From the NCBI GenBank assembly GCA_963790435.1, contig CAWBOI010000001.1, positions 1,364,001 to 1,428,000 on the forward strand: 64,000 nt of DNA, in the 5' to 3' direction. Shown piece by piece: positions 36,263 to 45,251 of the stretch. This stretch comes from Ilyomonas sp963790435. Its GTDB lineage: Bacteria; Bacteroidota; Bacteroidia; Chitinophagales; Chitinophagaceae. The notes under the pieces are model-generated. The model ran no database searches, was not told the origin of the DNA, and saw nothing but the letters and a program-made list of their open reading frames with translations. A program made the translations under genes and the position numbers. Position 1 is the stretch's first letter; the number at the start of each line of letters is the position of its first letter.

Positions 36263-36752
36263 CTGTATAGTAAACATGTTGTTTTTATATCACTACGTTG
36301 ATCATTTTGCCCTTTACAAAAATGAACTTTTTGATAGGTTTATCATCTGTATATTTCTTCACTTTTTCGTCATTTAAAACCTGGGCTTCGGCTTCTGTTG
36401 GTAGAATGTCCAAAGGCAATACCATTGTGGTTCGCAGCTTGCCGTTGATGCTTACCGGATATTCTTTGGTTGATTCAATTAAATAGGCTTCATTCAACGT
36501 TGGATAAGCGGCGTCTAATACTGATGTAGTGTTGCCCAATTGCTTGTACAACTCCTCCGCAATGTGTGGTGCATACGGTACTAGCAGAATTAATAAGGCT
36601 TCTAATACTTCCCGCTTGCAGCATTTGGCATCGGTTAATTCATTCACGCAAACCATGAATGCGCTGACAGCAGTGTTGAATGAAAACCGCTCTGTATCGT
36701 CTTCAATTTTTTTGATGGCTTTGTGAAGAATTTTGAGTTCAGATGACGTAGC

Positions 36753-36764
36753 TTTTTCTCTCTG
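36753..36764 (-). other. frameshift site in leuS
   Basis: The minus-strand sequence around GAGAGAAAAAG leaves the frame ...KVWTER and enters ...EKATSS. One surplus base (for example one A or G in the purine run) is enough. It is a low-complexity site where both replication slippage and sequencing error are likely. Confidence 0.75.
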
Positions 36765-37570
36765 TCCATACTTTGCCTTTTGTTTCATCATAAAACAAAC
36801 GCCATAACTTTTTTAAGAAGCGATGCACACCTTCAATGCCTTTGGTGTCCCAGGGTTTGCTCTGCTCCACCGGACCTAAAAACATTTCGTACATGCGGAA
36901 GGTGTCTGCGCCGTAATGTTCAACTATTTCATCCGGATTATCAACATTGAATTTTGATTTTGACATCTTTTCTATAACCATTCCTGATAAATATTTTTCT
37001 CCATTTTCACTTTCACCGTCCCATATAGGAATAACTTCCTGATTTAGCCAAGAACCATCTTCTCTTTCTATTTCGTGTTGATATTTCAACCATTCTTTTT
37101 CTGTCAACCTCCCTTGTGCATCTAAATATTTATGCGCATATCTTAATCTAACATTACGAAATTCCCCTATAGTCTTATTATAAATTTCGCCTTTATACTC
37201 TCTTGTTTGTGGTAGTTGTATCTTATTGTTTATCGAGGTTATAACTCTAAAAGATTTTGTCTCATCTGAATTTGCATACGCAGCTAAATCAAGAAGAACG
37301 AAAAAAGATTTACCAGTTATCATTCCCTGATTCACCAACCTTTTAAACGGTTCATCAAAACTTATATATCCCAAGTCAAACAAAAATTTCGTCCACATGC
37401 GGCTGTATAATAAATGCCCAACCGCATGTTCCGTTCCGCCAACATATACATCTACCTGGTTCCAATAATTGCTTGCTGTTTTATCGCAGAAAGTTTCATC
37501 GTTGTGTGGATCCATGTAGCGGAGAAAGTACCAGGAAGAGCCTGCGTAGCCGGGCATGGTGTTGGTTTCC

Positions 37571-38079
37571 CTCATCCCCAACCCTTCTCCACGAGTGGAG
37601 AAGGGAGCGTTTGAAACAGCCGCTTTTTGAAGTTTGTTTTTGATACTATTTATAACTGAAGGAAGATTGTGAAGCACTTCATCATTGGTGAAACGAATTA
37701 CGGTAAAACCAATCTCAGTCAACACTTTGGTTCGGTTCTCATCATATTCTTTTTGCTCCTGATTATTGTGATAACCACCATCCACTTCAACAATCAAATT
37801 GTTTTGCAAAGCAATGAAATCAACAATGTATGCATCAATCGGATGCTGCCTTCTAAACTTAACATCTAACTGGTTGTTCCGCAAAGCCTGCCACAACACA
37901 TCTTCCACTTCCGTATATTCTTTTCGCATCAATTTTGCTATCTCATATTGCATAGGTGTATACACTCCGTACTTTGGCACATTCGCCGCTCCTCCTTTTT
38001 CTTTTTCCTGCTTGTGTTCTATTTCAGCGGCTGTTCCAAAACCTCCCTTCTCCACCTGTGGAGAAGGGTTGGGGATGAG
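37571..38079 (-). mobile_element. 509-bp inverted-repeat element with DUF559 endonuclease, in frame within leuS
   Basis: The ends, 37571-37607 and 38043-38079, are 37-bp inverted repeats that differ at two central bases. Each also forms its own hairpin (CCCTTCTCCAC, 2 bases, GTGGAGAAGGG). Between them the leuS frame encodes a DUF559/Vsr-like restriction-endonuclease-fold domain: LWQALRNNQLDVKFRRQHPI, then YIVDFIALQNNLIVEVDGGY with the D...ExD catalytic pattern, then VIRFTNDEV. An internal Met (MQYEIAKLMRK) could allow separate translation. LeuRS sequence ends at ANVKEWV and resumes at RETNTMPG, a known variable linker. There are no intein motifs. A CAAAAACAAAC copy (37632, complement) lies inside. 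Confidence 0.85.
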
Positions 38080-39147
38080 GACCCACTCCTTCACATTCGC
38101 CAATGGTCCTTCACCTTCCGGTCCCGGACCGTATTTTTCAACATAAGGCAATTGCAATGGCAGTTCATTTTCATCCAATGGATAAGCAATGCCCTCTTTC
38201 CAAACAATGGGAAACGGCTCGCCCCAGTACCGCTGCCGGCTAAACGCAGCATCGCGCATTTTATAATTCACTTTGCGCTTGCCATCGCCCATTTGTTCCA
38301 GGTTTTGAATCACCACTTCAATGGCATCCCGCATCAACATGCCATTTAAAAAATCACTGGCCGTAAGCAATGCATCTTTGGTGGGGTTGGCTTCTTCGCC
38401 ATTAAAAAAATCACCGATGATATTGGTGATAGGAATGTTGAAATGCTTCGCAAATTTAAAATCACGTTCATCACCACAAGGCACGGCCATAATGGCTCCT
38501 GTGCCATAACCTGCCAGCACATATTCCGAAATCCAAACGGGAATGGGACGATTATTAAAACGGTTAATGGCATAGCCGCCGGTAAACACGCCGGTTATTT
38601 TCTTCTCTGCCATGCGCTCGCGTTCGCTGCGACTTTTTACATATTCCAGATACTCATCAACAGCTTTGCGTTGCTCATCAGTTGCCAGTACATTTATCAA
38701 TTCATGCTCTGGTGAAATCACCATAAAATCAACACCAAAAATGGTATCAGGTCTTGTAGTGTAAACGCGAAGTTTGTACTGTTCATCTTTGTTTTTACCC
38801 GAATTTTTATTGCTGACAAGGAAGTCAATTTCAGCACCATAACTTTTGCCAATCCAGTTGCTTTGCATTTCTTTCATCGCATCGCTGAAATCCACTGTTT
38901 CCAAGCCTTTCAGCAACCGGTCGGCATAATCAGTGATGCGCAGATACCACTGTCGTAATTTCTTTTTTACAACCGGATAACCACCGCGTTCACTAACGCC
39001 GTTTACTACTTCATCGTTTGCCAAAACGGTTCCCAAAGCTTCACACCAGTTTACTTCGCCATAACCGCAATAACAAAGGCGATACTGCATGAGAATGTCT
39101 TGCTGTGCATATTCATCAAACGATGCCCAGTCTTCTGCGGTAAATGT

Positions 39148-39187
39148 ATTGCCGGTTGCCGGTTGCCCGTTACCGGTATCCGGCAAC
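39148..39187 (-). repeat. in-frame GCCGGTT micro-repeat in leuS
   Basis: Units GCCGGTT, GCCGGTT, GCCCGTTA and CCGGTATCCGGCAAC, with inverted arms GTTGCCGG (39155) and CCGGCAAC (39180), encode LPDTGNGQPATGN inside a variable region of LeuRS. The peptide looks like translated non-coding repeat rather than LeuRS sequence. Confidence 0.65.
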
Positions 39188-39744
39188 TTGTAACCCGCAT
39201 TGGGCATAATATGGCTTTGATTGCCTTCTGTTTCAAATTTTTGAATCAACGTTTCAATGGGTTCCGCCTTGTCGGTTTCCTTATTGTACCAGCTTTTAAA
39301 AAGTTGTAAAAAAATCCACTGCGTCCATTTGTAATAGTGTGGCTCGCTTGTGTTTACTTCCCGGCTCCAGTCAAAACAAAACCCGATTTTATCCAACTGA
39401 CTTCTGAAATTGGCAATGTTTTTTTGGGTTGATTCGGCTGGATGAATACCATGCTCAAGGGCATATTGTTCGGCTGGCAAACCAAAGGCATCATACCCCA
39501 TCGGATGCAGAACATTAAAGCCTTTCAGCCTTTTGAAACGTGCATAAATATCGCTTGCAATGTATCCCAACGGATGCCCGACGTGCAAACCCGCGCCGGA
39601 TGGATATGGAAACATATCCAGCACATAATATTTAGGTTTAGAGCTGTGGTTGCTTACTTTATAAATGCCTTCTTCCTGCCAGATGCGCTGCCATTTTTGC
39701 TCTATGTCTCTGAAGTTATATTCCATGATGTTTTAATTTGTTTT

Positions 39745-39864
39745 TGCCACAAAGTCACGAAGACTCGAAGGTTTGTTTTTATACAAAAACGTAAAAGAAA
39801 AGTATTTGATGAAATCGCTTCAAAGAATCAAAAAATTCTTTACCTCTTTGTGCCTTCGTGGCAA
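39745..39864. repeat. CACAAAG-word inverted repeat
   Basis: TTGCCACAAAGTCACGAAG (39745-39763) and the complement of TTGCCACGAAGGCACAAAG (39846-39864) flank an AT-rich loop in the divergent leuS/ftsX gap. A CAAAAACAAA copy (39737, complement) overlaps the left edge, and a near copy follows at about 39771. It is the same repeat family as 15036-15103 and 61041-61135. Confidence 0.65.
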
Positions 39865-39928
39865 TTTATCACATAATAAGCTTGCTAAAACCGCGTTAAA
39901 CAATGGGCGCAAATGTAAGCGAAACCCC

Positions 39929-39936
39929 TAAATTTG
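39929..39936 (+). promoter_or_regulatory. -7 box candidate for ftsX
   Basis: TAAATTTG fits TAnnTTTG, 36 bp before the ftsX ATG. No clear -33 element was found. Confidence 0.35.
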
Positions 39937-39971
39937 CCGCCCTCTCTATCAACTGTAAATAACATAAATGT

Positions 39972-40850
39972 ATGGCTCAGTTCGGCAAAGGTTCATCCAG
40001 CAAACGCAGCAAAGCAAGCTATGTGTACAGCATCATTGGCGTATCGCTCGTTCTTTTTATTTTAGGTTTGATGGGTTGGATTTTTCTCAACTTCCGCCAG
40101 GTAGGAAATTCGTTTAAAGAAGACATCCGCATCAGCGCATACCTGCGCACGATGAACAAAGACACCATTAAACAAATTCAACAATTCATCACTTCGAAGC
40201 CTTATGCCAAGAACGTTCAATACATTGACAAAGACAAGGCGAAAGCTGCATGGAACAAAGATGGCAATGAAGACTGGGATAAAATTTTAGACTACAACCC
40301 ACTGCCTGAAAGCATTGATTTTTATGTTCGCTCGAATTATGTAGATAAAGACAGTCTGCAAAAAATAAACAGCCAGATTACCACGGCATTTCCTTACCAG
40401 GTAGGAGAAATCACATTCCCCAATTCGTTAGTCAATACGCTCAACGAAAAAACACGGGTATTTGGCATTGCGTTTTTGGTGCTTGGCGCTATCCTTTGCA
40501 TCATTGTAATTGTTAGCATTGATAACACCATACGACTTGCCATGTTCAGCAACCGGTTTTTAATAAAAACAATGCAGATGGTTGGTGCAACCCGCAAGTT
40601 TATTGCGCGACCGATGGAAATGCGAGCCGTGGTAAACGGTTTAATCAGCGCAGGCATTGCTATTTTGCTTCTTTTTTCTTTGATACAATGGGCCGAAAAC
40701 TGGATTCCGCAACTGAAAGCCATCCGCGATTTGCAACTGAATTTATTATTGTTTGGCAGCATGATTTTGCTGGGTGTTTGTATCTCTTTGTACAGTACGC
40801 ACCGCAGCGTAATTAAGTATTTGAAGATGAAGCTGGATGATTTGTATTAA
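39972..40850 (+). CDS. ftsX: cell-division protein FtsX
   Basis: A 292-residue permease-like protein. A cytoplasmic N-terminus and TM1 (about 20-42) precede an extracytoplasmic domain (about 45-165). Three further TM helices follow, with SIDNTIRLAMFSNRFLIKTM and MVGATRKFIARPMEMRAVVNG between, which is the FtsX core. With FtsE it regulates peptidoglycan hydrolases at the division site. The next gene, DUF3098, is its habitual neighbour in Bacteroidota; ftsE is not in the window. Confidence 0.92.
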   Translation: MAQFGKGSSSKRSKASYVYSIIGVSLVLFILGLMGWIFLNFRQVGNSFKEDIRISAYLRTMNKDTIKQIQQFITSKPYAKNVQYIDKDKAKAAWNKDGNEDWDKILDYNPLPESIDFYVRSNYVDKDSLQKINSQITTAFPYQVGEITFPNSLVNTLNEKTRVFGIAFLVLGAILCIIVIVSIDNTIRLAMFSNRFLIKTMQMVGATRKFIARPMEMRAVVNGLISAGIAILLLFSLIQWAENWIPQLKAIRDLQLNLLLFGSMILLGVCISLYSTHRSVIKYLKMKLDDLY

Positions 40851-40852
40851 GT

Positions 40853-40930
40853 TTCAAGATTCAAGTTTTAAGTTACTAATAAGGAAAATAATGGCTTGAA
40901 TCTTTAACCTTTTGCCTTGTACTTTTTTCT
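40853..40930. repeat. TTCAAG-word tract
   Basis: The gap after ftsX holds CAAGATTCAAGTTTTAAG and, inverted, CTTGAATCTTTAACC, an imperfect hairpin of the same general kind as the AGCT-word tracts. Confidence 0.45.
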
Positions 40931-40961
40931 TTTATCTTGCATCAGTTAATTATCAATCATC

Positions 40962-41315
40962 ATGGCAGAATTTAAAAGAAATTATCAACCCGGAAAAATA
41001 ACACCGTCAACTCCGTTGGTAAAGGCAACTTCAACCAATGTTACAACTAAAAAAACAATGTATACAAAGCAGCCGTTGTTACCTTTATTCGCCAAAGACA
41101 ATTATCGTTGGATGTACATTGGAGCCGCTGTCATTATTTTAGGCATGTTGCTAATGATGGGAGGCAAAAATCAAAACCCTAATGTGTTTGATTACAATGT
41201 TGTGTACAGCAAAATGCGCATTACGGTTGCACCCATTGTTATTTTAGCAGGATTGATGATTGAAGTATATGCCATTTTTAAAAGTCCAAAAGGGAGCACA
41301 TCAAACGAACTATAA
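40962..41315 (+). CDS. DUF3098 family protein
   Basis: A 117-residue membrane protein with two hydrophobic helices (WMYIGAAVIILGMLLMMGG and VAPIVILAGLMIEVYAIF) around a short NPNVFDYNVVYSKMRI segment that is characteristic of DUF3098. The function is unknown. Its constant position next to ftsX suggests a link to division or envelope maintenance; uppP, often next in this cluster, is at 60211 here. Confidence 0.85.
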   Translation: MAEFKRNYQPGKITPSTPLVKATSTNVTTKKTMYTKQPLLPLFAKDNYRWMYIGAAVIILGMLLMMGGKNQNPNVFDYNVVYSKMRITVAPIVILAGLMIEVYAIFKSPKGSTSNEL

Positions 41316-41330
41316 GATAGGAATGAAATC

Positions 41331-41425
41331 AAAAAAAGAGTTGCCTTTTAACGAGGCAGCTCTTTTTTATTGTGTTCATAAAATTGCTGCAAAAACAAAA
41401 GCCTCTTTTGGAGGCTCTTTTTTTA
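41331..41425 (+). terminator. two tandem terminators separated by CAAAAACAAA
   Basis: The first hairpin (GAGTTGCC / GGCAGCTC, then TTTTTT, 41331-41369) and the second (GCCTC / GAGGC, then TCTTTTTTT, 41396-41423) follow DUF3098. A core copy of the dispersed word (41390) lies between them. The rest of the gap to 41618 has no gene. Confidence 0.8.
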
Positions 41426-41618
41426 AATTAGTAGTTTTGGTTGCAAAAACGTTTGTGAATGCAATACAATTTCCGACATTGACAAATTGATATTGGTTAT
41501 TCTATTGATAATTCCGGGCGTTGTTTTCTGAAATCAAAATTGAAGCGAAAGCATTTCGCCACCAATTAATTTGAAATTAAAAAAGTTTAAAATCGGATTA
41601 AAGAATTTGTAAAACGCC

Positions 41619-42335
41619 TCACTTCTTCCCATATTCCAAAAAATGCTGAATGGGTAAAAATTCACCATCGTACACCAACTGAAAGCCATTGGCAGCAAGC
41701 TCTTTATTGCATTGTGCAATGGTAGTTTTATGCAATGGCTTGATGGGCACAGAAACATCTTCACCACGATATTCAATCAACAACAATCTGCCATCCTTTT
41801 TCAATGCTTTGCGAATAGATTGCAACATCTCGTACGGGTATTTCAATTCATGATATACATCAACCATAATTGCCAAATCAACGCTATTATCAGATAAGTT
41901 GCAAGTGCTGTCGCTGCTTTTTATGACTTCTACATTCGCTGCGTTCAGGCCTCTTTTCTTATTTTTCAGAAGTTCTATCATTTCATCCTGTACATCCACT
42001 GCATACACTTTTCCTTTTGGCACCAATGGCGCCATGCGAAACGTATAGTAGCCAGAACCGGCACCAATATCAGCCACAACATCTGTTGGGTTCAGTTTCA
42101 TATTTTTGATTGCGAGTTCAGTGTTTTCTTCTTTCTGCCGCTCGTCTCTTTCCAACCAGGTTGCGCCGGAAGCGCCCATCACATAAGCAATCTCTCTTCC
42201 CATATACCATTTTCCAATGCCATCGGGTGAGCCTTTTTTGTAAGTGTAAATGCGGTCTGTCCTATTATTGGTTTGTGAACTACATTGAGCAAAAGAAAAC
42301 AGGAAGATGATAAATGCAAACGTTGATAGTTTCAT
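41619..42335 (-). CDS. SAM-dependent methyltransferase-like lipoprotein
   Basis: A 238-residue protein with a signal peptide and lipobox-like FAQCSS, followed by a class I methyltransferase fold. The SAM-binding motif I VVADIGAGSGYYTFRMA, acidic VYAVDVQDEM (motif II), DLAIMVDVYHEL and LLLIEYRGED are all present. The methyl-acceptor is unknown. Methyltransferases act in the cytoplasm where SAM is, so an export signal is odd. Such signal-bearing methyltransferases recur in Bacteroidota. It is divergent from msrA. Confidence 0.8.
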   Translation of the reverse strand: MKLSTFAFIIFLFSFAQCSSQTNNRTDRIYTYKKGSPDGIGKWYMGREIAYVMGASGATWLERDERQKEENTELAIKNMKLNPTDVVADIGAGSGYYTFRMAPLVPKGKVYAVDVQDEMIELLKNKKRGLNAANVEVIKSSDSTCNLSDNSVDLAIMVDVYHELKYPYEMLQSIRKALKKDGRLLLIEYRGEDVSVPIKPLHKTTIAQCNKELAANGFQLVYDGEFLPIQHFLEYGKK

Positions 42336-42474
42336 TAGTTGGTGTTTAAAAAAGAGGTAAAAACAAAAGTGAATCGTTCAACTTATATGCCGCATCGTTC
42401 GTGATACTTTTAGTATGTTTCATTAACATCCTTTTCTCTTTTTTCATCGTAGATTTATACTCACAATTCAGGTT

Positions 42475-43128
42475 ATGAAATCGTATTTTATCCTTTTTGT
42501 TTCATCATTACTTATTTTAACAACGGTGGCTTGCGGACAAACTAAAATTCCTGCAAAAACAAATCATCCTTCTGGAAAAGAACTTTCTAAATATAGTGTG
42601 GCAACCTTTGCTGCTGGCTGCTTCTGGCACGAAGAAGCTTTGTTTGAGAGCGTAAAAGGCGTGAAGGAAGCCATTTCTGGTTATGCCGGTGGAACAGCTA
42701 AAAATCCAACTTACGAAATGGTAGAAACCGGGAACACAGGTCATGCAGAAACGGTGAATGTATATTACGATTCCTCGCAAATCTCTTTTCCCGAATTATT
42801 GAAAGTTTATTTTGCGGGGCAAGACCCAACACAGGTGAATGGGCAAGGTCCTGATTTGGGTACGCAATATCGCTCTATTGCGTTTTACAGAAATGCGAAA
42901 GAAAAAGGAGAGGTTGACAATTATATCAAAAACATTCAGTCTCGTTATAAAGAACCAATTGCAGCACAGGTAGTGCCGTTTACAAAGTTTTGGGAAGCCG
43001 AAGGGTATCATCAAAATTACATCGAAAACAATCCCAATGGCGGCTACGTACAGCATGTAAGTATCCCTGAAATTGTGGCGTTTCAAAAAGCATATCCGGC
43101 AATGGTAAAACCGGATCATGTGTATTAA
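42475..43128 (+). CDS. msrA: peptide-methionine (S)-S-oxide reductase MsrA, lipoprotein form
   Basis: A 217-residue enzyme that repairs S-methionine sulfoxide. A lipoprotein signal (lipobox TVACG) precedes the catalytic AAGCFWHEEALF (Cys in GCFW), then SGYAGGTAKNPTYE, GHAETVNV, DLGTQYRSIAFY and FWEAEGYHQNYIENNP. No MsrB is fused or adjacent. Lipid anchoring places it in the periplasm, repairing envelope proteins. A core copy of the dispersed word (42554) encodes PAKTN in the linker after the lipobox. Confidence 0.94.
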   Translation: MKSYFILFVSSLLILTTVACGQTKIPAKTNHPSGKELSKYSVATFAAGCFWHEEALFESVKGVKEAISGYAGGTAKNPTYEMVETGNTGHAETVNVYYDSSQISFPELLKVYFAGQDPTQVNGQGPDLGTQYRSIAFYRNAKEKGEVDNYIKNIQSRYKEPIAAQVVPFTKFWEAEGYHQNYIENNPNGGYVQHVSIPEIVAFQKAYPAMVKPDHVY

Positions 43129-43130
43129 AG

Positions 43131-43203
43131 AAGCTACAAGTTATTAGCTGCATGCTACAAGCAATTTCCTACTTGAAGCTTGTGACTTCCAGCCTGTAGC
43201 TTT
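43131..43203. repeat. AGCT/TACAAGC-word quasi-palindrome
   Basis: Arms such as GCTACAAGTTATTAGCTGC and, inverted, CTTGAAGCTTGTGACTTCC fill the gap between the convergent msrA and DUF2892-like genes. Confidence 0.55.
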
Positions 43204-43628
43204 TACTTATTCACCGCATCCCATACAGCATTCGGCACTTCTATTTCGTAATGGAAATCGCCACGCAAAGCTTTTAAAGCGTATTTTTCTTTGTCAATAT
43301 CAGCTTTTGTTCGAAAGCCATAATTGCGAAGCAATGTGGTTCCCAAACGCTGTCCTGTTGCGGCTTGTAAGCTTTGCACAATGGCAATCAACATAGGCAG
43401 TATGAGCCATTTTTGTTTGCGTGTGGCAACACTTAACAACAAGCCAACGGTTACATGCGCCGCATCGTGCAACTGAAAGATTTGTTCAATACTCATTTCC
43501 TTTTCCAGTTGACGCAAGCGGTTGTCAATACGGCTTTTGTTATTGTAGTAATGGTTGATGTTTTCCTGTGTGTAAACATCCACTTTGTTACTTCGCTCCA
43601 GCGATATATTTTCTTCCGTAGTGCTCAT
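43203..43628 (-). CDS. DUF2892-like small membrane protein
   Basis: A 141-residue protein from the ATG at 43628. A charged N-terminus is followed by LEKEMSIEQIFQLHDAAHVT and a membrane segment pair (VGLLLSVAT, WLILPMLIAIVQSLQAATG) that resembles the YgaP-type DUF2892 membrane domain. Function unknown. An in-frame start at 43661 would add 11 residues. Confidence 0.6.
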   Translation of the reverse strand: MSTTEENISLERSNKVDVYTQENINHYYNNKSRIDNRLRQLEKEMSIEQIFQLHDAAHVTVGLLLSVATRKQKWLILPMLIAIVQSLQAATGQRLGTTLLRNYGFRTKADIDKEKYALKALRGDFHYEIEVPNAVWDAVNK

Positions 43629-43741
43629 GTTCGTTTTTGTTTTTACCAATATTAATTTCATATTTCATACCAACGATGAGAACAACCTCTACTTTCCAGT
43701 TTCAAATTCTTTTTGCTTCTTTTGCAAATACAATTAATTGC

Positions 43742-45250
43742 ATGACGTTTGAAAACAATATTGGCGTAAGCTCGGAAATTGGTGCGTTGCAGCGTATCAT
43801 TATTCATAGTCCGGATGGCGGCATTGGAAAAATTGTACCTAGTAAGTTTAAAGACTGGCTGTACGATGATACGGTGTATTTAAAGCAAATGCGAAGAGAA
43901 TACAACCATTATGTAAAGCTGCTTTTGTATTTTTTAGACCCTGAAAAAATAAACGAAATCAAAGCCTGTGAAGTATCGCAAAAAGAAAACGAACAACTTG
44001 ATTGCTTCAAGCCAGGCCATCCAAAATATTTTAATAGCAATGCTGTACTCGATGTTGAACACCTGCTTGCAAAAATGCTGCAAAACCAAACGCTGCGCGA
44101 TAAAATGATTGCTGCTGTTTGTGCGACCGAAGGCTGTAGTTATGCAATAGAAAAAGAGTTGTGTAACATTAGGGAAGAACATGAATTAGCAAAAGTTCTT
44201 ATCACCGGAACATTACCACATCAACATGGTGGAAATGTGCAGTTTATTTTTCAGCCATTGCCGAATTTAATTTTCACAAGAGACATCAGCATTGTTATCA
44301 ACAATCATATTTTGCTAAGCAAAGCTGCCACTGAAGCACGTGAAAGAGAATCGTTGCTGATGCGATACATTGTGTTTCATGAACTGCTTACAAATGATGC
44401 AAACAAGGTGATTGAAATCAATGAATCGAGCGATTTCTTTCTGCTGGATGAAGTACACAAAAGCAGTCGCAAAACGTCACTCGAAGGTGGCGACATTATG
44501 ATGATTGCTCCCAATCATTTACTGTTAGGATGCAGCGAGCGAACTACGGTTAGTGCCATCAATAAAATTATCCATGCTGTTTTTAAACGCAACACCGGCA
44601 TCGAAAAAGTATCGGTAGTAAAAATACCAAGCCAGCGCGCCATCATGCACATTGATACGGTGTTCACACATGTTCGCAAAGATGTGTGGGTTTTGTTTGG
44701 AAGATTTAGTGAAGAGTTGATTCACGAACGCAACCAGCACAAATTTTCATATTACAGTGATATGGCTTACAGCGATGAAACCTTTGAAGGCGTTGAAATT
44801 TTCAGGTTTTATAAAGCCAAAAATGAAGCTTATAACCCGGCGGCAGATTATCGCCAAGGTGTAATTTTTAAAGGTCTGGAAGCTTTGCTTCGTAACATCA
44901 GCATTAAAGATTTTGGTGTGGCTGAAAGTGATGTAAAAATCATTTACAGCGGCAACAATATTTTTCCTTATGATGAACGCGAACAATGGACTGACTCATG
45001 CAATTTATTGGCATTGAAAGACGGCGTTGCCATTGCTTACGACCGCAACGAAGAAACCCTGAACAGCTTTCGCCAACATGGTTTTACTGTAATTACAACA
45101 AGCGATTTGTTTGCCCATTTTGAAAACAAAATGCTAACCCCTGAAGCCGTAAAAAATACCATCATCACCTTACCAAGCCATGAGTTATCAAGGGCGCGTG
45201 GCGGTGCACATTGCATGAGTTTACCTTTGCAAAGAAAACCCGTTTTGTAA
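43742..45250 (+). CDS. arginine deiminase family protein
   Basis: A 502-residue guanidino-group-modifying enzyme. Landmarks are SEIGALQRIIIHSPDGGIG at the N-terminus, PNLIFTRDISIVI (the FTRD motif), the Glu/His region HQHGGNVQF, TSLEGGDIMMI, and the catalytic Cys in ARGGAHCMSLPL. These point to hydrolysis of arginine to citrulline and ammonia. It is longer than ArcA (about 410 residues) with an extra segment near residues 60-130. No arcB or arcC is present, but a related hydrolase begins 1 bp after its stop. The ATG at 43742 fits the conserved N-terminus. Confidence 0.85.
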   Translation: MTFENNIGVSSEIGALQRIIIHSPDGGIGKIVPSKFKDWLYDDTVYLKQMRREYNHYVKLLLYFLDPEKINEIKACEVSQKENEQLDCFKPGHPKYFNSNAVLDVEHLLAKMLQNQTLRDKMIAAVCATEGCSYAIEKELCNIREEHELAKVLITGTLPHQHGGNVQFIFQPLPNLIFTRDISIVINNHILLSKAATEARERESLLMRYIVFHELLTNDANKVIEINESSDFFLLDEVHKSSRKTSLEGGDIMMIAPNHLLLGCSERTTVSAINKIIHAVFKRNTGIEKVSVVKIPSQRAIMHIDTVFTHVRKDVWVLFGRFSEELIHERNQHKFSYYSDMAYSDETFEGVEIFRFYKAKNEAYNPAADYRQGVIFKGLEALLRNISIKDFGVAESDVKIIYSGNNIFPYDEREQWTDSCNLLALKDGVAIAYDRNEETLNSFRQHGFTVITTSDLFAHFENKMLTPEAVKNTIITLPSHELSRARGGAHCMSLPLQRKPVL

Positions 45251-45251
45251 A

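Larger units (their letters stand above)
36285..39726 (-). pseudogene. leuS: leucyl-tRNA synthetase with endonuclease insertion and a frameshift
   Basis: LeuRS charges tRNA-Leu and is essential. The first 3 kb (from 39726) read in one frame: class I HIGH variant HVGH in GAGLHVGHPLGY, editing-domain segments (VYTTRPDTIFGVDFMVISP), FSRQRYWGEPFP, RETNTMPGYAGSSWY, and KMSKS in VIEKMSKSKFN. Near 36753-36764 (CTCTCT/T-run) the frame must shift by one base to continue EKATSSELKILHKAI and the anticodon-binding and C-terminal domains to 36285. Total about 1146 codons, some 170-200 more than usual, because residues about 550-718 are a foreign DUF559 cassette and a small repeat sits near residue 180. 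The frameshift may be an assembly error or lethal without recoding. Confidence 0.85.

Noticed and set aside
37571..38079. Intein in LeuRS
   Set aside because: No Cys/Ser/Thr start block, no TxxH block and no terminal His-Asn before a nucleophile. The borders are DNA inverted repeats instead.
37948..38349. Long frame antisense to leuS
   Set aside because: It is the shadow of a strongly coding opposite strand and includes the translated inverted repeat.
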